A DNA stretch of 54,127 bases from Betaproteobacteria bacterium. Lineage in GTDB: Bacteria; Pseudomonadota; Gammaproteobacteria; Burkholderiales; SG8-41. The DNA lies in NCBI GenBank assembly GCA_025363435.1, contig JANYDY010000062.1, positions 1 to 54,127 of the forward strand, in the 5' to 3' direction. The notes under the pieces are model-generated. The model ran no database searches. It was given only the letters and a program-made list of their open reading frames with translations, and had not been told where the DNA came from. Position numbers and translations under genes: made by a program. Below are positions 39,198 through 48,924 of the stretch, one piece after another (positions within the stretch are counted from its first letter, which is position 1; the number at the start of each line of letters is the position of its first letter).

Positions 39198-40424
39198 CTA
39201 GCGCATGCCCGGGAACATCATGCCGGGCGGCATCCCCAGCGGCCCGCCGGCGCCCGGTTTACGCGGTTTGGCAATCAGTGCGGCGCGGTCTTTCAGCAAA
39301 GGCTCAAGCGTTTTACCGGCGACCACAAAGGTCCACGCGCCAAGTTCTTTTTCCGCTTTTAAACGCTCGTCGAGTTTGACCAGCGCATCGGCAAACTGTT
39401 TGTCGAGACGCTCCTTGTCTTCAGGTTTTTCGCCTTTTTCCGGCGTGCGTGTGCGCGGCGGCTCACCGGTGATGGCAACCGACAGATAATAATCGTCACC
39501 TTCCGGTTGCTTGGCGATTTTGACGGTGTAAACGAGGTTGTCGTAGGTCTCGGCGACAAAGCTGCGCGGCTTGACCAACTCATCAGGTTTGACGCCGGCA
39601 GCGATATCGGAAAATGCAAGATTGGCGAGTGAATTGACCGCGCCCACTGCGGCGCTGGCATCCAGCTCGCCGGCGCCGTCGGCGAATTTCCACTGCCCGT
39701 ATTCCTCGGGCCGCGCGATCTTCCATTGTGCGCCGTCGCCGCTGGCGGTGAGGCTGCGTATGCGTTCGGCCTTGAAAAAACTCTTCGCCACCCAGCGACC
39801 GGCGTTCGCCTCAGCCACCACCAGCGCATCGGACACCACCAGCACAGTAGCGCTGCCCGGCATCAAGACATAACGCCCGACCGGCGTTTGCGGTTTGATC
39901 GGCAAGGGGCTGTCTTCGATTTTGATGACTTTTTTACCGAGCAAGATGCTTGCTGCGGATTTGCCGGTGGCGTCGAACAACTCGAGCCGCGTGCCGATCG
40001 CATCGCCCGGCTTGCTGTCCTTGGCGTCCTTGGCGTCAGCGGCTGTGGCGTCCTTGTTGCCGCCTTTGGCCGGATCAATCAGATTCAGGCGTGGCAACAG
40101 TGAATCACCAACGCTTTCGGTTTGCACCACTTTGAGCTCGGTCAGCTTGATCAGCAGATCGCCGATGTCCTGATTGTTGGCGCCGTAGCCGTTGCGCTGC
40201 TCGACTACCCAGCGCTTGTCCTTGATCACGAGGCGCACGCTGCCCTTGCCGTCGGTCAGCTGGATTTGCGCGATGTCGCTGACGGCGAGTTTCTCGAACA
40301 GTTTCGAGCCGATCTTGGCATCCGACTTGCGCCAGGCGCTGAGATCGTTCCAGAACAACATGAGGCCGGCGCCGCCGAGCACGGCAACCAGGCCGAGCAG
40401 AACAAGAAAGGATTTGCGGTTCAT
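39198..40424 (-). CDS. DUF4340 domain protein of a GldG-type ABC system
   Basis: 408 residues. An N-terminal anchor (KSFLVLLGLVAVLGGAGLML, about 4-23) precedes a periplasmic beta-rich region with IAQIQLTDGKGSVRLVIKD, KRWVVEQ, LLIKLTELKVVQ and repeats of this unit in the second half (RIRSLTASGDGAQWKIARPE). The Gly/Pro/Met-rich end (GAGGPLGMPPGMMFPGMR) is unusual. The ATG overlaps the GldG-like stop (ATGA). DUF4340 proteins accompany GldG in many bacteria, but their role is unknown. Confidence 0.85.
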   Translation of the reverse strand: MNRKSFLVLLGLVAVLGGAGLMLFWNDLSAWRKSDAKIGSKLFEKLAVSDIAQIQLTDGKGSVRLVIKDKRWVVEQRNGYGANNQDIGDLLIKLTELKVVQTESVGDSLLPRLNLIDPAKGGNKDATAADAKDAKDSKPGDAIGTRLELFDATGKSAASILLGKKVIKIEDSPLPIKPQTPVGRYVLMPGSATVLVVSDALVVAEANAGRWVAKSFFKAERIRSLTASGDGAQWKIARPEEYGQWKFADGAGELDASAAVGAVNSLANLAFSDIAAGVKPDELVKPRSFVAETYDNLVYTVKIAKQPEGDDYYLSVAITGEPPRTRTPEKGEKPEDKERLDKQFADALVKLDERLKAEKELGAWTFVVAGKTLEPLLKDRAALIAKPRKPGAGGPLGMPPGMMFPGMR

Positions 40425-42313
40425 TTGGCGGCCACTTTCCGTCTGCGCAGCAGCGCCAGCACCACACCGAGGATGACCACCAGCAGCGGCACCGAACCGA
40501 TATTGATCAGCTTGGTCCAGAACTGCAGGGTCTCGCTTTCCTCGCGCAGATTTTTGCGCAATTCTTTCAGATCGTGTTTGGTCGCAGTCGTCTTCTTGCG
40601 GAAGTTATCGACTTCGGTCTGCTGCTCCGGCGTCAGGATCGAACTCTGCGCACCGCCGCGCTGCTTTTGCAGCGCCGTCAGTTTTTCCTGCGTCTGCTGC
40701 AGCGTGTCTTCAAGTTCCTTGATCTTGCCGAGGTAGTTCTGTTGCGCACGCGATTCCATCTGCTGGATCACCGTCAGCGGACGCGTAAATGCGGCGCGAC
40801 TGCGCAAGCCGGTCAGATCGAAATCGCCGGCGACCTGCTCAACCAGACTCTGCGCAAAATTCAGATTGCCGTTGCGCGGCACGATCACCTTCTGGCCGAA
40901 CACTTCCTGCACTTCCACCGCCGCGTTGTCGGTCAGCATGTCGACGTCGGACACCAGCACCACAGAATTGTCCGCAGCGGCTTCTTTCAGCGACGTATCG
41001 GGTTTTGCTTCATCGGCTTTGGCGTCGGCTTTTTTCGGATCGCGCGGCGGCTCGTACGGTTTCGGTTTGCCTTCGGGGAAAGCCGTCTTGAATTTACCGG
41101 AGACGCGGATCGCAATCGGGTACGGCGTGCCATTGGGCTGGAAGCCGCGCGTCGATGGCTCGCCCGACAACGTGGCGATGATCAGATCAGCCAGCATGAC
41201 GTTGGGCGAGGTCTGCACCAGTGTAGTCTGCGTCAATCCTTCAGCGGGTTTGCCGGTGAATATACTGGCGAACGGCACCAGCAGCGTGCCGACGCGGCTG
41301 GTCACCACGTCGTCTTTGTTCAATGCGTCCTGCGGCAGCGACAGCAGCGTTGGCAGGATGCGCGGGCCGGCGCCGCTGGCGTACGTCAGATCGGCGGCGA
41401 CCTTGCCCATCTCCATGCCATAGCCCCAATGCTTGAGCAGGCGATAGAAAGTCGACTGCCCGGCCGCGGTACCGCCGAGCGGATTCTGCATGTCGGGCTG
41501 CTGGTCGAAGTAGGCGAAGGAATCCATGAAAGCGATCAACTTGCCGCCGCGCAGCACGAACTGGTCGATCGCAAATTCGGTGGTTTCCTGGATGTCACGC
41601 GGATGGATCACCAGCAGGACCTTGATTTCGTCCGGAATCTTGTCGACGTTGAGCTCGATTTTTTTGACCGTGAAAAGATTCTGCAATTCGGTCATCAGCG
41701 TCCACGGCTCGGTGGGCTGCTGCTTTTTCATCGGGTTCAGCGGCTGGCCCAACACCGGCAGCCCGCTCATCACGCCGATCACCGGTTTCGTAGTCGAAGC
41801 GACGCGCGTGATCGCGCGCGTGATGTCGTATTCGAGCAGTTGTTCGCGATCGGGGGCGAGCACCGGCAGCGCGGCCTTTTGATCGAGGAAACCGACCGAG
41901 AGGCCGAGGTAGAATTTTTCCTGGTTGTTGGTGAGTTGACCCTCGATGCCGTCGAGCGTTGCCGATTCTTCGGCGTCGGAATCTGGTTCGGGGTTGAGCC
42001 GTTCGATCACAACCTTGCCGCCGCCGGCGCGCGCGAATTCACCAAGCAGGTCTTCAACGCGCTTGGCGAATGTTTTTAAACCGACCGGCAACGCGCTATT
42101 GCCCTGCGAATAGTAATAGCGGATTTTGACCGGCGCTTCGAGCTTGCCGAGGATCGCCTTGGTGCCGGGCGACAGCGTGTAAACGCTGCCCTGCGTCAGG
42201 TCGGCGCGCAGATTCAGCGAGCTGATGATGAAATTGGCTGCAATCAGAATGACCACGAGTGCGACGACGCCGCCGGCCGAATAAAACAGATGTTCGAGAT
42301 GTTTTTTGTTCAT
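40421..42313 (-). CDS. GldG-like auxiliary protein of an ABC transporter
   Basis: 630 residues. One membrane helix near 14-34 and another near the C-terminus (INIGSVPLLVVILGVVLALL) bracket a large periplasmic part. The GldG signature is visible: SLNLRADLTQGSVYTLSPGT, APVKIRYYYS, and LRGGKLIAFMDSFAYFD. A coiled coil lies near 540-600 (KIKELEDTLQQTQEKLTALQ). In Bacteroidetes GldG pairs with GldA/GldF in gliding; outside them the same set is widespread without gliding. It lies nine bases after the permease gene. Confidence 0.88.
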   Translation of the reverse strand: MNKKHLEHLFYSAGGVVALVVILIAANFIISSLNLRADLTQGSVYTLSPGTKAILGKLEAPVKIRYYYSQGNSALPVGLKTFAKRVEDLLGEFARAGGGKVVIERLNPEPDSDAEESATLDGIEGQLTNNQEKFYLGLSVGFLDQKAALPVLAPDREQLLEYDITRAITRVASTTKPVIGVMSGLPVLGQPLNPMKKQQPTEPWTLMTELQNLFTVKKIELNVDKIPDEIKVLLVIHPRDIQETTEFAIDQFVLRGGKLIAFMDSFAYFDQQPDMQNPLGGTAAGQSTFYRLLKHWGYGMEMGKVAADLTYASGAGPRILPTLLSLPQDALNKDDVVTSRVGTLLVPFASIFTGKPAEGLTQTTLVQTSPNVMLADLIIATLSGEPSTRGFQPNGTPYPIAIRVSGKFKTAFPEGKPKPYEPPRDPKKADAKADEAKPDTSLKEAAADNSVVLVSDVDMLTDNAAVEVQEVFGQKVIVPRNGNLNFAQSLVEQVAGDFDLTGLRSRAAFTRPLTVIQQMESRAQQNYLGKIKELEDTLQQTQEKLTALQKQRGGAQSSILTPEQQTEVDNFRKKTTATKHDLKELRKNLREESETLQFWTKLINIGSVPLLVVILGVVLALLRRRKVAAK

Positions 42314-42322
42314 GATCTGTTC

Positions 42323-43066
42323 CTATCCTGCGCGATGGCCGCGGATGACGATGCCTGTCGTAAACAGTGCGAAGCCCATTACCGAGGCAAAAAACATAAC
42401 GTCGCGCAAATCGATCACGCCGCGCTGGAAACTTTCAAAATGCGTCATCACGCTGAACGAGGCGATGGTCTGCACCACCGCCGGATTAGCCCAACGCACG
42501 AGCAGATCGGTCACCGGCGTGAAGCCGGCAAGGATCAGGAACAGGCACAGCATTACAGAAACGATAAAGCTGATGACCTGATTACGCGTCATCGCCGAGG
42601 TCATGCAGCTGATCGCCAGATAAGTACCTGACAGCATCAGGCTGCCGACGTAACCGGCGAGGATCACACCGTTGTCGGGACTGCCCAGCCAGTTGACCGT
42701 GATCCACACCGGGAAAGTCAGCGCCAGCGCGATGCCGAGGAACAGCCACGAAGCGAGAAATTTGCCGACGATCGCCTGCCAGGTGGTGATCGGCATGGTC
42801 AACAGCAATTCAAGCGTGCCGAGACGGCGCTCCTCCGACCACAGGCGCATGCCGGCCGCCGGCACCAGAAACAAATAAAGCCACGGGTGCCAGGTAAAAA
42901 ACGACACCAGCGAGGCTTCGCCGCGCTCGAAAAAATTGCCGACGGTAAAAGTGAAAAATCCGGTCAGCAGTAGAAAGATAACCAGGAATACGTACGCAAC
43001 CGGCGAGGTGAAATAGCCGCCGAGCTCGCGCTTCATGATGGCTTTGACGTTGTTCCACGAGTTCAC
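42323..43066 (-). CDS. ABC-2 type permease (GldF-like)
   Basis: 247 residues, GTG start at 43064-43066 that shares one base with the TAG stop of the ATPase gene. Six hydrophobic helices are visible (about 18-40, 58-78, 100-122, 135-158, 165-190, 220-240). ABC-2 features include WSEERRLGTLELLLTMPI and an N-terminal amphipathic helix (KAIMKRELGGYFTSPVAYVF). It should form the membrane channel with the ATPase. The substrate is unknown. Confidence 0.92.
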   Translation of the reverse strand: MNSWNNVKAIMKRELGGYFTSPVAYVFLVIFLLLTGFFTFTVGNFFERGEASLVSFFTWHPWLYLFLVPAAGMRLWSEERRLGTLELLLTMPITTWQAIVGKFLASWLFLGIALALTFPVWITVNWLGSPDNGVILAGYVGSLMLSGTYLAISCMTSAMTRNQVISFIVSVMLCLFLILAGFTPVTDLLVRWANPAVVQTIASFSVMTHFESFQRGVIDLRDVMFFASVMGFALFTTGIVIRGHRAG

Positions 43067-44022
43067 TATGCAGCCCTCCGTACGGTATCGGGCAATGTGA
43101 TGCTGCGGAACACATCGTCCATACGGCCCTCTTCAACGTGGATTTCGTCGAGCTTCCATTGCTCGCTTTGCGCCAGCGCGGCGACACTGCCGACGAAGGC
43201 GGCATTGCCGCCGCGTTCTTTGGGATAAGCGCGCACTACTGCCAGCCCCCCGTGTTCGGAAATAATCTCGGCACGCGCCGTCACGCTCGCCAGCTTTGCC
43301 GCAATCGCAGCACCGGCAACGCCGCGCACCGACAGGCGCACCGCGCCGGCGGTTTCGGCGCGCGCTTTCAATTCCTGCGGCGTGCCGTTGGCGACCACGC
43401 GGCCGCGGTCGATGATGATGACGCGCGAACACGCCGCTTCGACTTCTTCAAGTATGTGCGTCGAAAAAACGATTGCCTTGTTTTCGCCCATGCGCTTGAT
43501 CAGGCCGCGCACTTCGTGTTTCTGATTCGGGTCGAGTCCGTCGGTCGGCTCGTCGAGAATCAGAATATCGGGGTCGTGAATGATCGACTGCGCAAGACAG
43601 GTGCGGTGTTTGTAACCTTTGGACAGCGTGTCGATGGTTTGATAAAGAACACCTTCGAGCATGCAGGTCTCGACGGCTTTGTGGATAGCTTTTTTCTTGC
43701 TGTCCCCGGTCAGGCCGCGCAGATCGGCGGCAAAGGCGAGGAAACCGAACACCGTCATGTCGGCGTAACCCGGCGCATTTTCCGGCAGATAACCGATCAG
43801 GCGCTTGGCCGGCAGCGGATTTTCAACGATATCGAAACCGCCGACGGTGACGCGGCCCGAGGTCGGCGGATAAAAGCCGGTAATGATGCGCATGGTGGTG
43901 GATTTGCCGGCGCCGTTGGGGCCGAGAAAGCCCAGCACTTCGCCGCGCTCGACCGTAAACGAGACGTCGTCGACGGCACGTTTGGCGCCAAACGTCTTCA
44001 CCAGATTTTCAACTTTGATCAT
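43066..44022 (-). CDS. ABC transporter ATP-binding protein (GldA-like)
   Basis: 318 residues, ATG at 44020-44022 with GGAGG five bases upstream. Walker A is GPNGAGKST, the signature is TLSKGYKHR (a variant of LSGGQ), Walker B is [15 protein letters not shown], and the H-loop is FSTHILEE. The C-terminal 90 residues fit the regulatory extension of drug/polysaccharide-type exporters. It is the first gene of the ABC-permease-GldG-DUF4340 operon, which runs on toward the receptor genes. Confidence 0.95.
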   Translation of the reverse strand: MIKVENLVKTFGAKRAVDDVSFTVERGEVLGFLGPNGAGKSTTMRIITGFYPPTSGRVTVGGFDIVENPLPAKRLIGYLPENAPGYADMTVFGFLAFAADLRGLTGDSKKKAIHKAVETCMLEGVLYQTIDTLSKGYKHRTCLAQSIIHDPDILILDEPTDGLDPNQKHEVRGLIKRMGENKAIVFSTHILEEVEAACSRVIIIDRGRVVANGTPQELKARAETAGAVRLSVRGVAGAAIAAKLASVTARAEIISEHGGLAVVRAYPKERGGNAAFVGSVAALAQSEQWKLDEIHVEEGRMDDVFRSITLPDTVRRAA

Positions 44023-44179
44023 TGTGTCCTCCGTCGCGTCGACCGGTTGCAACCGGGACGCGCGTTTTTTCGCTTGTTTGGGGTTGCGCAAGCGCATTTC
44101 AGGCGCCGCGCAACTATCGACCACTGCCTTCGCCGGAGGTTCCCGTGAAAACGGCAGGCCCTTATAAATCCGCATCATC

Positions 44180-44208
44180 AAAAAAAGGCCTGCGCGACCG
44201 CAAGCCTT
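44180..44208 (-). terminator. Rho-independent terminator downstream of tRNA-Thr
   Basis: On the minus strand, a ten-base stem with one G-U pair (44199-44208 with 44185-44194), a four-base loop and a T-run from 44186 to 44180. It follows the tRNA by 55 bases. The region 44023-44179 shows no further gene. Confidence 0.85.
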
Positions 44209-44262
44209 CTATGCGGGCGCCATTATCGCAGGTTTCTCCGCCCTACGCGTAATGGCCGGGGG

Positions 44263-44338
44263 TGGTGCCGGGTGCAGGGATCGAACCCGCGACCTTCGGT
44301 TTACAAAACCGCTGCTCTACCAACTGAGCTAACCCGGC
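44263..44338 (-). tRNA. tRNA-Thr (anticodon UGU)
   Basis: 76 bases including the encoded CCA (complement of 44263-44265). The acceptor stem GCCGGGT pairs with ACCCGGC; D arm GCTC/GAGC, T-loop TTCGATC and T stem are regular. The anticodon TGT is the complement of 44303-44305. One mismatch is seen at the outer end of the anticodon stem. It decodes ACA and wobble Thr codons. Confidence 0.95.
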
Positions 44339-44359
44339 GTGGCGGCGATTTTCTCACAG

Positions 44360-45640
44360 TTAAAGGCGCCATACGCGCAGGCCTGCCCGCTCGATCGCGC
44401 TGCGGTCGAGCACCGATTTGATATCTATGACACAACCGCCGGTGGCAAGTTTGGCTGTCAGCGCGGCCAGCGGCATGTCCAGATAATGGCGATGCGGCAC
44501 TGCGAGTATCAGCGCGTCCGCCAGCGGCAACGCCTCCCAGCCGGTGAGTTCGATGTCGTATTCATGCCGCGCGTCGTCCGCATCGGCAAGTGGATCGTGC
44601 ACCTGCACTTCAACGTCGGCGGCCCGCAGCGCCGCGATCACGTCGGCCACTTTGGAATTGCGCAGATCTGGTACGTTTTCCTTGAAGGTAAGCCCTAGCA
44701 CGTTGACACGTGCGCCTTTGACGGCGCGCCCACCGGCCGCAATCTGTTCCATCGTTTTGTCGGCGATGTATTGGCCCATGCCGTCGTTGATACGGCGACC
44801 GGCCAGTATCACCTGCGGGTGATAACCGAGTTTTTCCGCCTTGTAGGTCAGGTAGTACGGGTCGACGCCGATGCAATGTCCGCCGACGAGACCGGGCCGG
44901 AACGGCAGAAAATTCCATTTGCTGCCGGCGGCCTGCAAAACCTCCTGCGTGTCGAGGCCCATACGATCGAACAGGATCGCCAGTTCGTTGATCAGCGCGA
45001 TATTCAAATCGCGCTGCGTATTCTCGATAACCTTCGCTGCTTCGGCGACGCGGATCGACGACGCCTGAAATACGCCGGCCGTGACGATGGTGGAATAAAG
45101 CGCAGCGACCTTTTCAAGTGTCGCCGCATCGTCGCCGGAGACGACTTTGATGATGCGTGCCAGCGTGTGCTCGCGGTCGCCGGGATTGATGCGCTCGGGC
45201 GAATAACCGATGTGAAAATCCTCGCGCCAGCGCATTTTCGAATGCTGCTCGAGTATCGGCACACACACTTCCTCAGTGGCGCCTGGGTAAACGGTCGATT
45301 CGTAAATGACGATGGCGCCGCGTTTCATATGACGCCCGACGATTTCGCTGGCGGAAACCAGCGGACCGAAATCCGGCTGGCGTGCCGCGTCAACCGGCGT
45401 CGGTACCGCCACTACAATGTAGTCGGCCTCATGCAGCAGCGCAGGGTCGCCGGTCACACGCAATTGCTGCGCCGCGGCGATTTCCTCTTTGGACAGTTCG
45501 CCGGTGCGGTCGTGGCCGCGCGCGAGTTCATCGATGCGCGCTGCCGAACGGTCGTAACCGATCGTAGCCCCCGCCTTGCCGAATTCGACGGCAAGCGGCA
45601 GCCCGACATAGCCGAGGCCGACTACGGCAACGGTCTGCAT
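44360..45640 (-). CDS. wbpO: UDP-N-acetyl sugar 6-dehydrogenase (WbpO/TviB-like)
   Basis: 426 residues from the ATG at 45638-45640. The nucleotide site is VAVVGLGYVGLPLAVEFGK, the substrate region IYESTVYPGATEE and YSPERINPGD, and the catalytic Cys256 lies in GGHCIGVDPYY. It resembles P. aeruginosa WbpO and Salmonella TviB, which oxidise UDP-GalNAc or UDP-GlcNAc to the uronic acid using two NAD+. Its neighbour is a WbpP-like epimerase, so UDP-GalNAcA is the likely product. The tRNA is just downstream. Confidence 0.9.
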   Translation of the reverse strand: MQTVAVVGLGYVGLPLAVEFGKAGATIGYDRSAARIDELARGHDRTGELSKEEIAAAQQLRVTGDPALLHEADYIVVAVPTPVDAARQPDFGPLVSASEIVGRHMKRGAIVIYESTVYPGATEEVCVPILEQHSKMRWREDFHIGYSPERINPGDREHTLARIIKVVSGDDAATLEKVAALYSTIVTAGVFQASSIRVAEAAKVIENTQRDLNIALINELAILFDRMGLDTQEVLQAAGSKWNFLPFRPGLVGGHCIGVDPYYLTYKAEKLGYHPQVILAGRRINDGMGQYIADKTMEQIAAGGRAVKGARVNVLGLTFKENVPDLRNSKVADVIAALRAADVEVQVHDPLADADDARHEYDIELTGWEALPLADALILAVPHRHYLDMPLAALTAKLATGGCVIDIKSVLDRSAIERAGLRVWRL

Positions 45641-45674
45641 GTCGATGCTTTCACCAGCATGGATAAATCGCCGC

Positions 45675-46718
45675 TCACCCTCGTCCGCCTTTGGCCGCGC
45701 GCGCAACGTACCAGTCGATGGCGGCGCGCATGCCGTCGGCAACGCGATGCGTCGGCGCATAACCGAGCAGGCTGCGCGCCTTGCCGATATCGGCCTGCGA
45801 ATAACGCACATCACCGCCGCGGAAATCGCGGTACTGCGGTTTGCACGACTGCAGGTGTTCGAAACGCTCCGCCAGCAGCACACGTATCATTTCAAAGAGT
45901 TCGTTGAGCGTGGTACGGTCGCCGAGCGCGACGTTGTAAACGCGGTTGACCGCTTCGGGACCGGCGCAGGTCGCCGCCAGCAGATTGGCCTGCGTGACAT
46001 TATCGATATAACAAAAATCTCGAAAGGTTGCGCCATCGCCATAAATTTCGACCGGCTGGCCGGCGATCATACCGGCGACCCAGCGCGGAATCACCGCTGC
46101 ATAAGCGCCGTTCGGATCCTGGCGCGGGCCGAACACGTTGAAATAGCGCAGGCCGACGGTCTGCAAACCGTAGCAGCGTGAAAACACGTCGGCATAGAGT
46201 TCGTTCATGTACTTGGTCACCGCATAGGGCGACAGCGGTTTGCCGATTTTTTCCTCGACCTTGGGCAGATCCGGATGGTCGCCGTAGGTCGAACTCGACG
46301 CCGCATAGGTAAAGCGTTTGACGCCGGCATCGCGCGCCGCCACCAGCATATTGAGAAACCCGGTGACGTTGCATTCGTTAGTGAGTATCGGATCCTCGAT
46401 CGAGCGCGGCACGCTGCCGAGGGCTGCGTGGTGCAATACATAATCGGCGCCCGCGCAGGCGCTGCGGCAATCCTCCAGCGCGCGGATATCGCCTTCGACA
46501 AAGCGGAAATTCTTCCACTGCGCCGGTGTCAGCTGCGCCTGCACCTCGTCGAGATTCGCGCGGTGGCCGGTAAAAAAATTATCCAGCCCGACGACTTTTT
46601 GCCCGAGCTTCAGCAATGATTCAAGCAGATTGGAGCCGATGAAGCCGGCCACACCGGTGATCAGCCAGGTCGCGGGCTTTGCCGCAAGATCCGTTCTGAC
46701 ATTCTCAATCCGGCTCAC
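45675..46718 (-). CDS. wbpP: UDP-N-acetylglucosamine 4-epimerase (WbpP/TviC-like)
   Basis: 347 residues, GTG start at 46716-46718 overlapping the hydrolase stop (GTGA). The opening [20 protein letters not shown] and the stretches [31 protein letters not shown] and [12 protein letters not shown] are very close to WbpP of P. aeruginosa. It interconverts UDP-GlcNAc and UDP-GalNAc. It is 34 bases upstream of the dehydrogenase gene; together they form the entry to O-antigen or capsule-type GalNAcA. Confidence 0.94.
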   Translation of the reverse strand: MSRIENVRTDLAAKPATWLITGVAGFIGSNLLESLLKLGQKVVGLDNFFTGHRANLDEVQAQLTPAQWKNFRFVEGDIRALEDCRSACAGADYVLHHAALGSVPRSIEDPILTNECNVTGFLNMLVAARDAGVKRFTYAASSSTYGDHPDLPKVEEKIGKPLSPYAVTKYMNELYADVFSRCYGLQTVGLRYFNVFGPRQDPNGAYAAVIPRWVAGMIAGQPVEIYGDGATFRDFCYIDNVTQANLLAATCAGPEAVNRVYNVALGDRTTLNELFEMIRVLLAERFEHLQSCKPQYRDFRGGDVRYSQADIGKARSLLGYAPTHRVADGMRAAIDWYVARAAKGGRG

Positions 46719-47641
46719 AGCGCCGCCTTCAAATGGCGGTCAAAAAACGCCATGAAAATGTCGAACGCCTGCTGCTGGATCGCTTCAGGCTGGTATGAGC
46801 CGTCGGGCTTGCGATAGATATACGGATAGCCGTGCGACGGATGATCGAAGCACGCCCACGTCGAGTCCTTGCCGGCCTCCAGCATCCATTCGTGGACCAG
46901 CTTGAAAATACCCTGCAGGTGATCTTTCTCGCGGCCCAGATGCAGGATCGGCGTATTGATGCGCCGGATACGTTCCATTGCGCGTGTCTTGTCGGCGTTT
47001 TTGCGCACGACCTCGATATCCTGGTACTGGATTTCGGTGCCCTTGCGCGGCGCTGCAGGTCCGGTGTCTACGCTGAGGAATTCATGCGAGGCGCCTTCGA
47101 TCGCCACGCCGGCGCCAAAATTCATTTCGGCAGCGACTTTCAAAATCATCTCGCCGCTGTGGCTGACGCCAATTGCGCCGATCGCATCCGGGTTCACATA
47201 GGGCAGTGTGCGCAGATATTCGAAAATCGCAATCAGATCGTCGGAATCGAGCGTCGGCGACGACTTCAGCGTACGTCGCGCACCGCCGCTGACATCATCG
47301 GGCAGATTCTCCGCGCGCGGGATGTTTTCGTAGAGGTGCGGCACTTCGTTGCGGTAATTTACATAGGCAATGACATAGCCGCGTTTGATCATTTCGTCCT
47401 GCATCGAGGCAAGCAGATCGACCTGCGCTTCAAGATGCGGCACGCCGCCCTTGCCGTCGCCACGCCCCATGGTGATCAGCGGAAACGGCCCGTTGCCGGG
47501 CGGCTTGCGGATCGCGACCGGCACGTAAATTTCGTCGCGCGTCAGCACGAAGGTCAATTCCATCGCAATCGTCGAGCCACGCACCGGCCGCGTGATCGTG
47601 TAGCCGTGGGACGGCAGCTCTTTTGCAATCGGTGCGTTCAT
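46715..47641 (-). CDS. Alpha/beta hydrolase (dienelactone hydrolase/peptidase S9-like)
   Basis: 308 residues, ATG at 47639-47641. The core has [31 protein letters not shown] and the nucleophile elbow [13 protein letters not shown]. The His is likely in [13 protein letters not shown], typical of S9-like hydrolases. No signal peptide. The substrate is unknown. It follows the ornithine-cyclodeaminase-like gene by 13 bases, and its stop overlaps the start of wbpP, so the four genes look like one transcript. Confidence 0.85.
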   Translation of the reverse strand: MNAPIAKELPSHGYTITRPVRGSTIAMELTFVLTRDEIYVPVAIRKPPGNGPFPLITMGRGDGKGGVPHLEAQVDLLASMQDEMIKRGYVIAYVNYRNEVPHLYENIPRAENLPDDVSGGARRTLKSSPTLDSDDLIAIFEYLRTLPYVNPDAIGAIGVSHSGEMILKVAAEMNFGAGVAIEGASHEFLSVDTGPAAPRKGTEIQYQDIEVVRKNADKTRAMERIRRINTPILHLGREKDHLQGIFKLVHEWMLEAGKDSTWACFDHPSHGYPYIYRKPDGSYQPEAIQQQAFDIFMAFFDRHLKAAL

Positions 47642-47654
47642 GCCTGCGCGCCTC

Positions 47655-48698
47655 TCACGGCACAACGTCTTCGGTAAACCATTCGGTCGGCAATTCGTGG
47701 CCGCGCTTCGCCGCCAGCGCTTTGCGGTAGAGAGCAGCGCCGACCGCGGCGAATTGCAGACCGAGCCCGGGCAGATTAACGAACACGGTCTTCTGCGCCG
47801 CATTGCTGCGCCCCGGCGCTTTGCCGGCAATCAACTCGGCCAGCGTCGGCGCCGTCTTCACGTCAAAACCGGCGATCGTATGCCGGTTCTTCGGCAACAC
47901 CACGCCTTGCGTAACGCTGACGTTTTCATGCACCGTGCGGTCGTTGACCGCGGCGATATCGGCATCAAGCACCACGCCGGGCTCAAGTTCGGGACCGCGA
48001 ATGGTGCACACGTACATGCCGGGCTCGACCCAATTCTTGCTGAACACATGCTGGGAGGCATTGGTCGCGCACAACACGATACCGGCGCCACGCACCGCTT
48101 CTTCCGGCGTTGCCACACCGCGGACTTTTACGCCGGTGATCTCTTCCATCTCGCGACAAAAGGCGACCCGTTTGTCAGCGGTCGGGCTGTAGACGCGGAT
48201 TTCGTCAAGCTTGCGCAAGGCGGCAATCGCCATCACGTGGCCACCGGCCTGCCAGCCAGCGCCGATCACGGCGACAGTATTGGCGTCGCTGCGCGCCAGG
48301 TATTTGGCGCCGAGCGCCGAGGTAGCGCCGACGCGCATGCGTTGCAATATGCCGTCGGGAAAAATTGCCAGCGGCTCACCGGTCTCTATGCTGAACAGCA
48401 ACACCAGCCCGGTGTAACGATTGCCCGGCGCCAGCGGTAACTTGACCTGACGTTTGTTGGCAAATGACAGGATATCGGAATTCAGGCGCACCACGCCGAC
48501 GCCGGTGGCCTGCACTACGGCACCCATCAATTTCAGCGAATACACGGTGTCCGGCCGCGACGTTGTGGTCACCACATCGGCGCGCGTTGCATTGGCGGCG
48601 CGCCCGTGCGCGAGTTCGCGGAAGTCGTGTTCGAGCGCGGCGATGCAGTCGCCCATCGTCAACAGTGCTTCGGCGTCTTCATTCGACAATATCAACAT
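47655..48698 (-). CDS. Ornithine cyclodeaminase / mu-crystallin family protein
   Basis: 347 residues. NAD(P) binding VAVIGAGWQAGGHVMAI and the family stretches DGILQRMRVGATSALGAKYL and GMYVCTIRGPELEPGVVLD are clear. Members deaminate ornithine or reduce cyclic imino acids or ketimines. A specific reaction cannot be assigned: the usual ornithine-binding residues would need alignment. It is the first gene of the unit that ends with wbpO, and faces a Bug gene across 226 bases. Confidence 0.9.
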   Translation of the reverse strand: MLILSNEDAEALLTMGDCIAALEHDFRELAHGRAANATRADVVTTTSRPDTVYSLKLMGAVVQATGVGVVRLNSDILSFANKRQVKLPLAPGNRYTGLVLLFSIETGEPLAIFPDGILQRMRVGATSALGAKYLARSDANTVAVIGAGWQAGGHVMAIAALRKLDEIRVYSPTADKRVAFCREMEEITGVKVRGVATPEEAVRGAGIVLCATNASQHVFSKNWVEPGMYVCTIRGPELEPGVVLDADIAAVNDRTVHENVSVTQGVVLPKNRHTIAGFDVKTAPTLAELIAGKAPGRSNAAQKTVFVNLPGLGLQFAAVGAALYRKALAAKRGHELPTEWFTEDVVP

Positions 48699-48733
48699 GG
48701 TAGGGTTGCCGGCAGTTGGTTTGCGCGCATAGC

Positions 48734-48800
48734 GCGGATGCGATTATTCGGCCTGTAGCTTGTGCAACGATCACCCGAGCGGTGATTTTAGCATCCGCGT
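48734..48800. repeat. Nested inverted repeats in the divergent intergenic region
   Basis: CGCGGATGC (48734-48742) is perfectly inverted at 48792-48800. Inside it, ATCACC (48771-48776) pairs with GGTGAT (48782-48787) around a five-base loop. It sits in the middle of the region between the ornithine-cyclodeaminase-like gene and the Bug gene. Confidence 0.6.
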
Positions 48801-48924
48801 TCACGCCGCGGCGCGGCGTTCGCACAGCGATCCGGGATGGCGGCGCGCTCTTTACATCGAAGTCGCTGCATCGTATCGTTGCGCCTCCAGTCCGCTATTG
48901 AACGTCCTTCTTGCCGGTATTTTC

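Noticed and set aside
40574-42079. Plus-strand frame of about 500 codons opposite the GldG-like gene
   Set aside because: Antisense shadow; composition is biased (Arg/His/Gly-rich) and no motif is visible.
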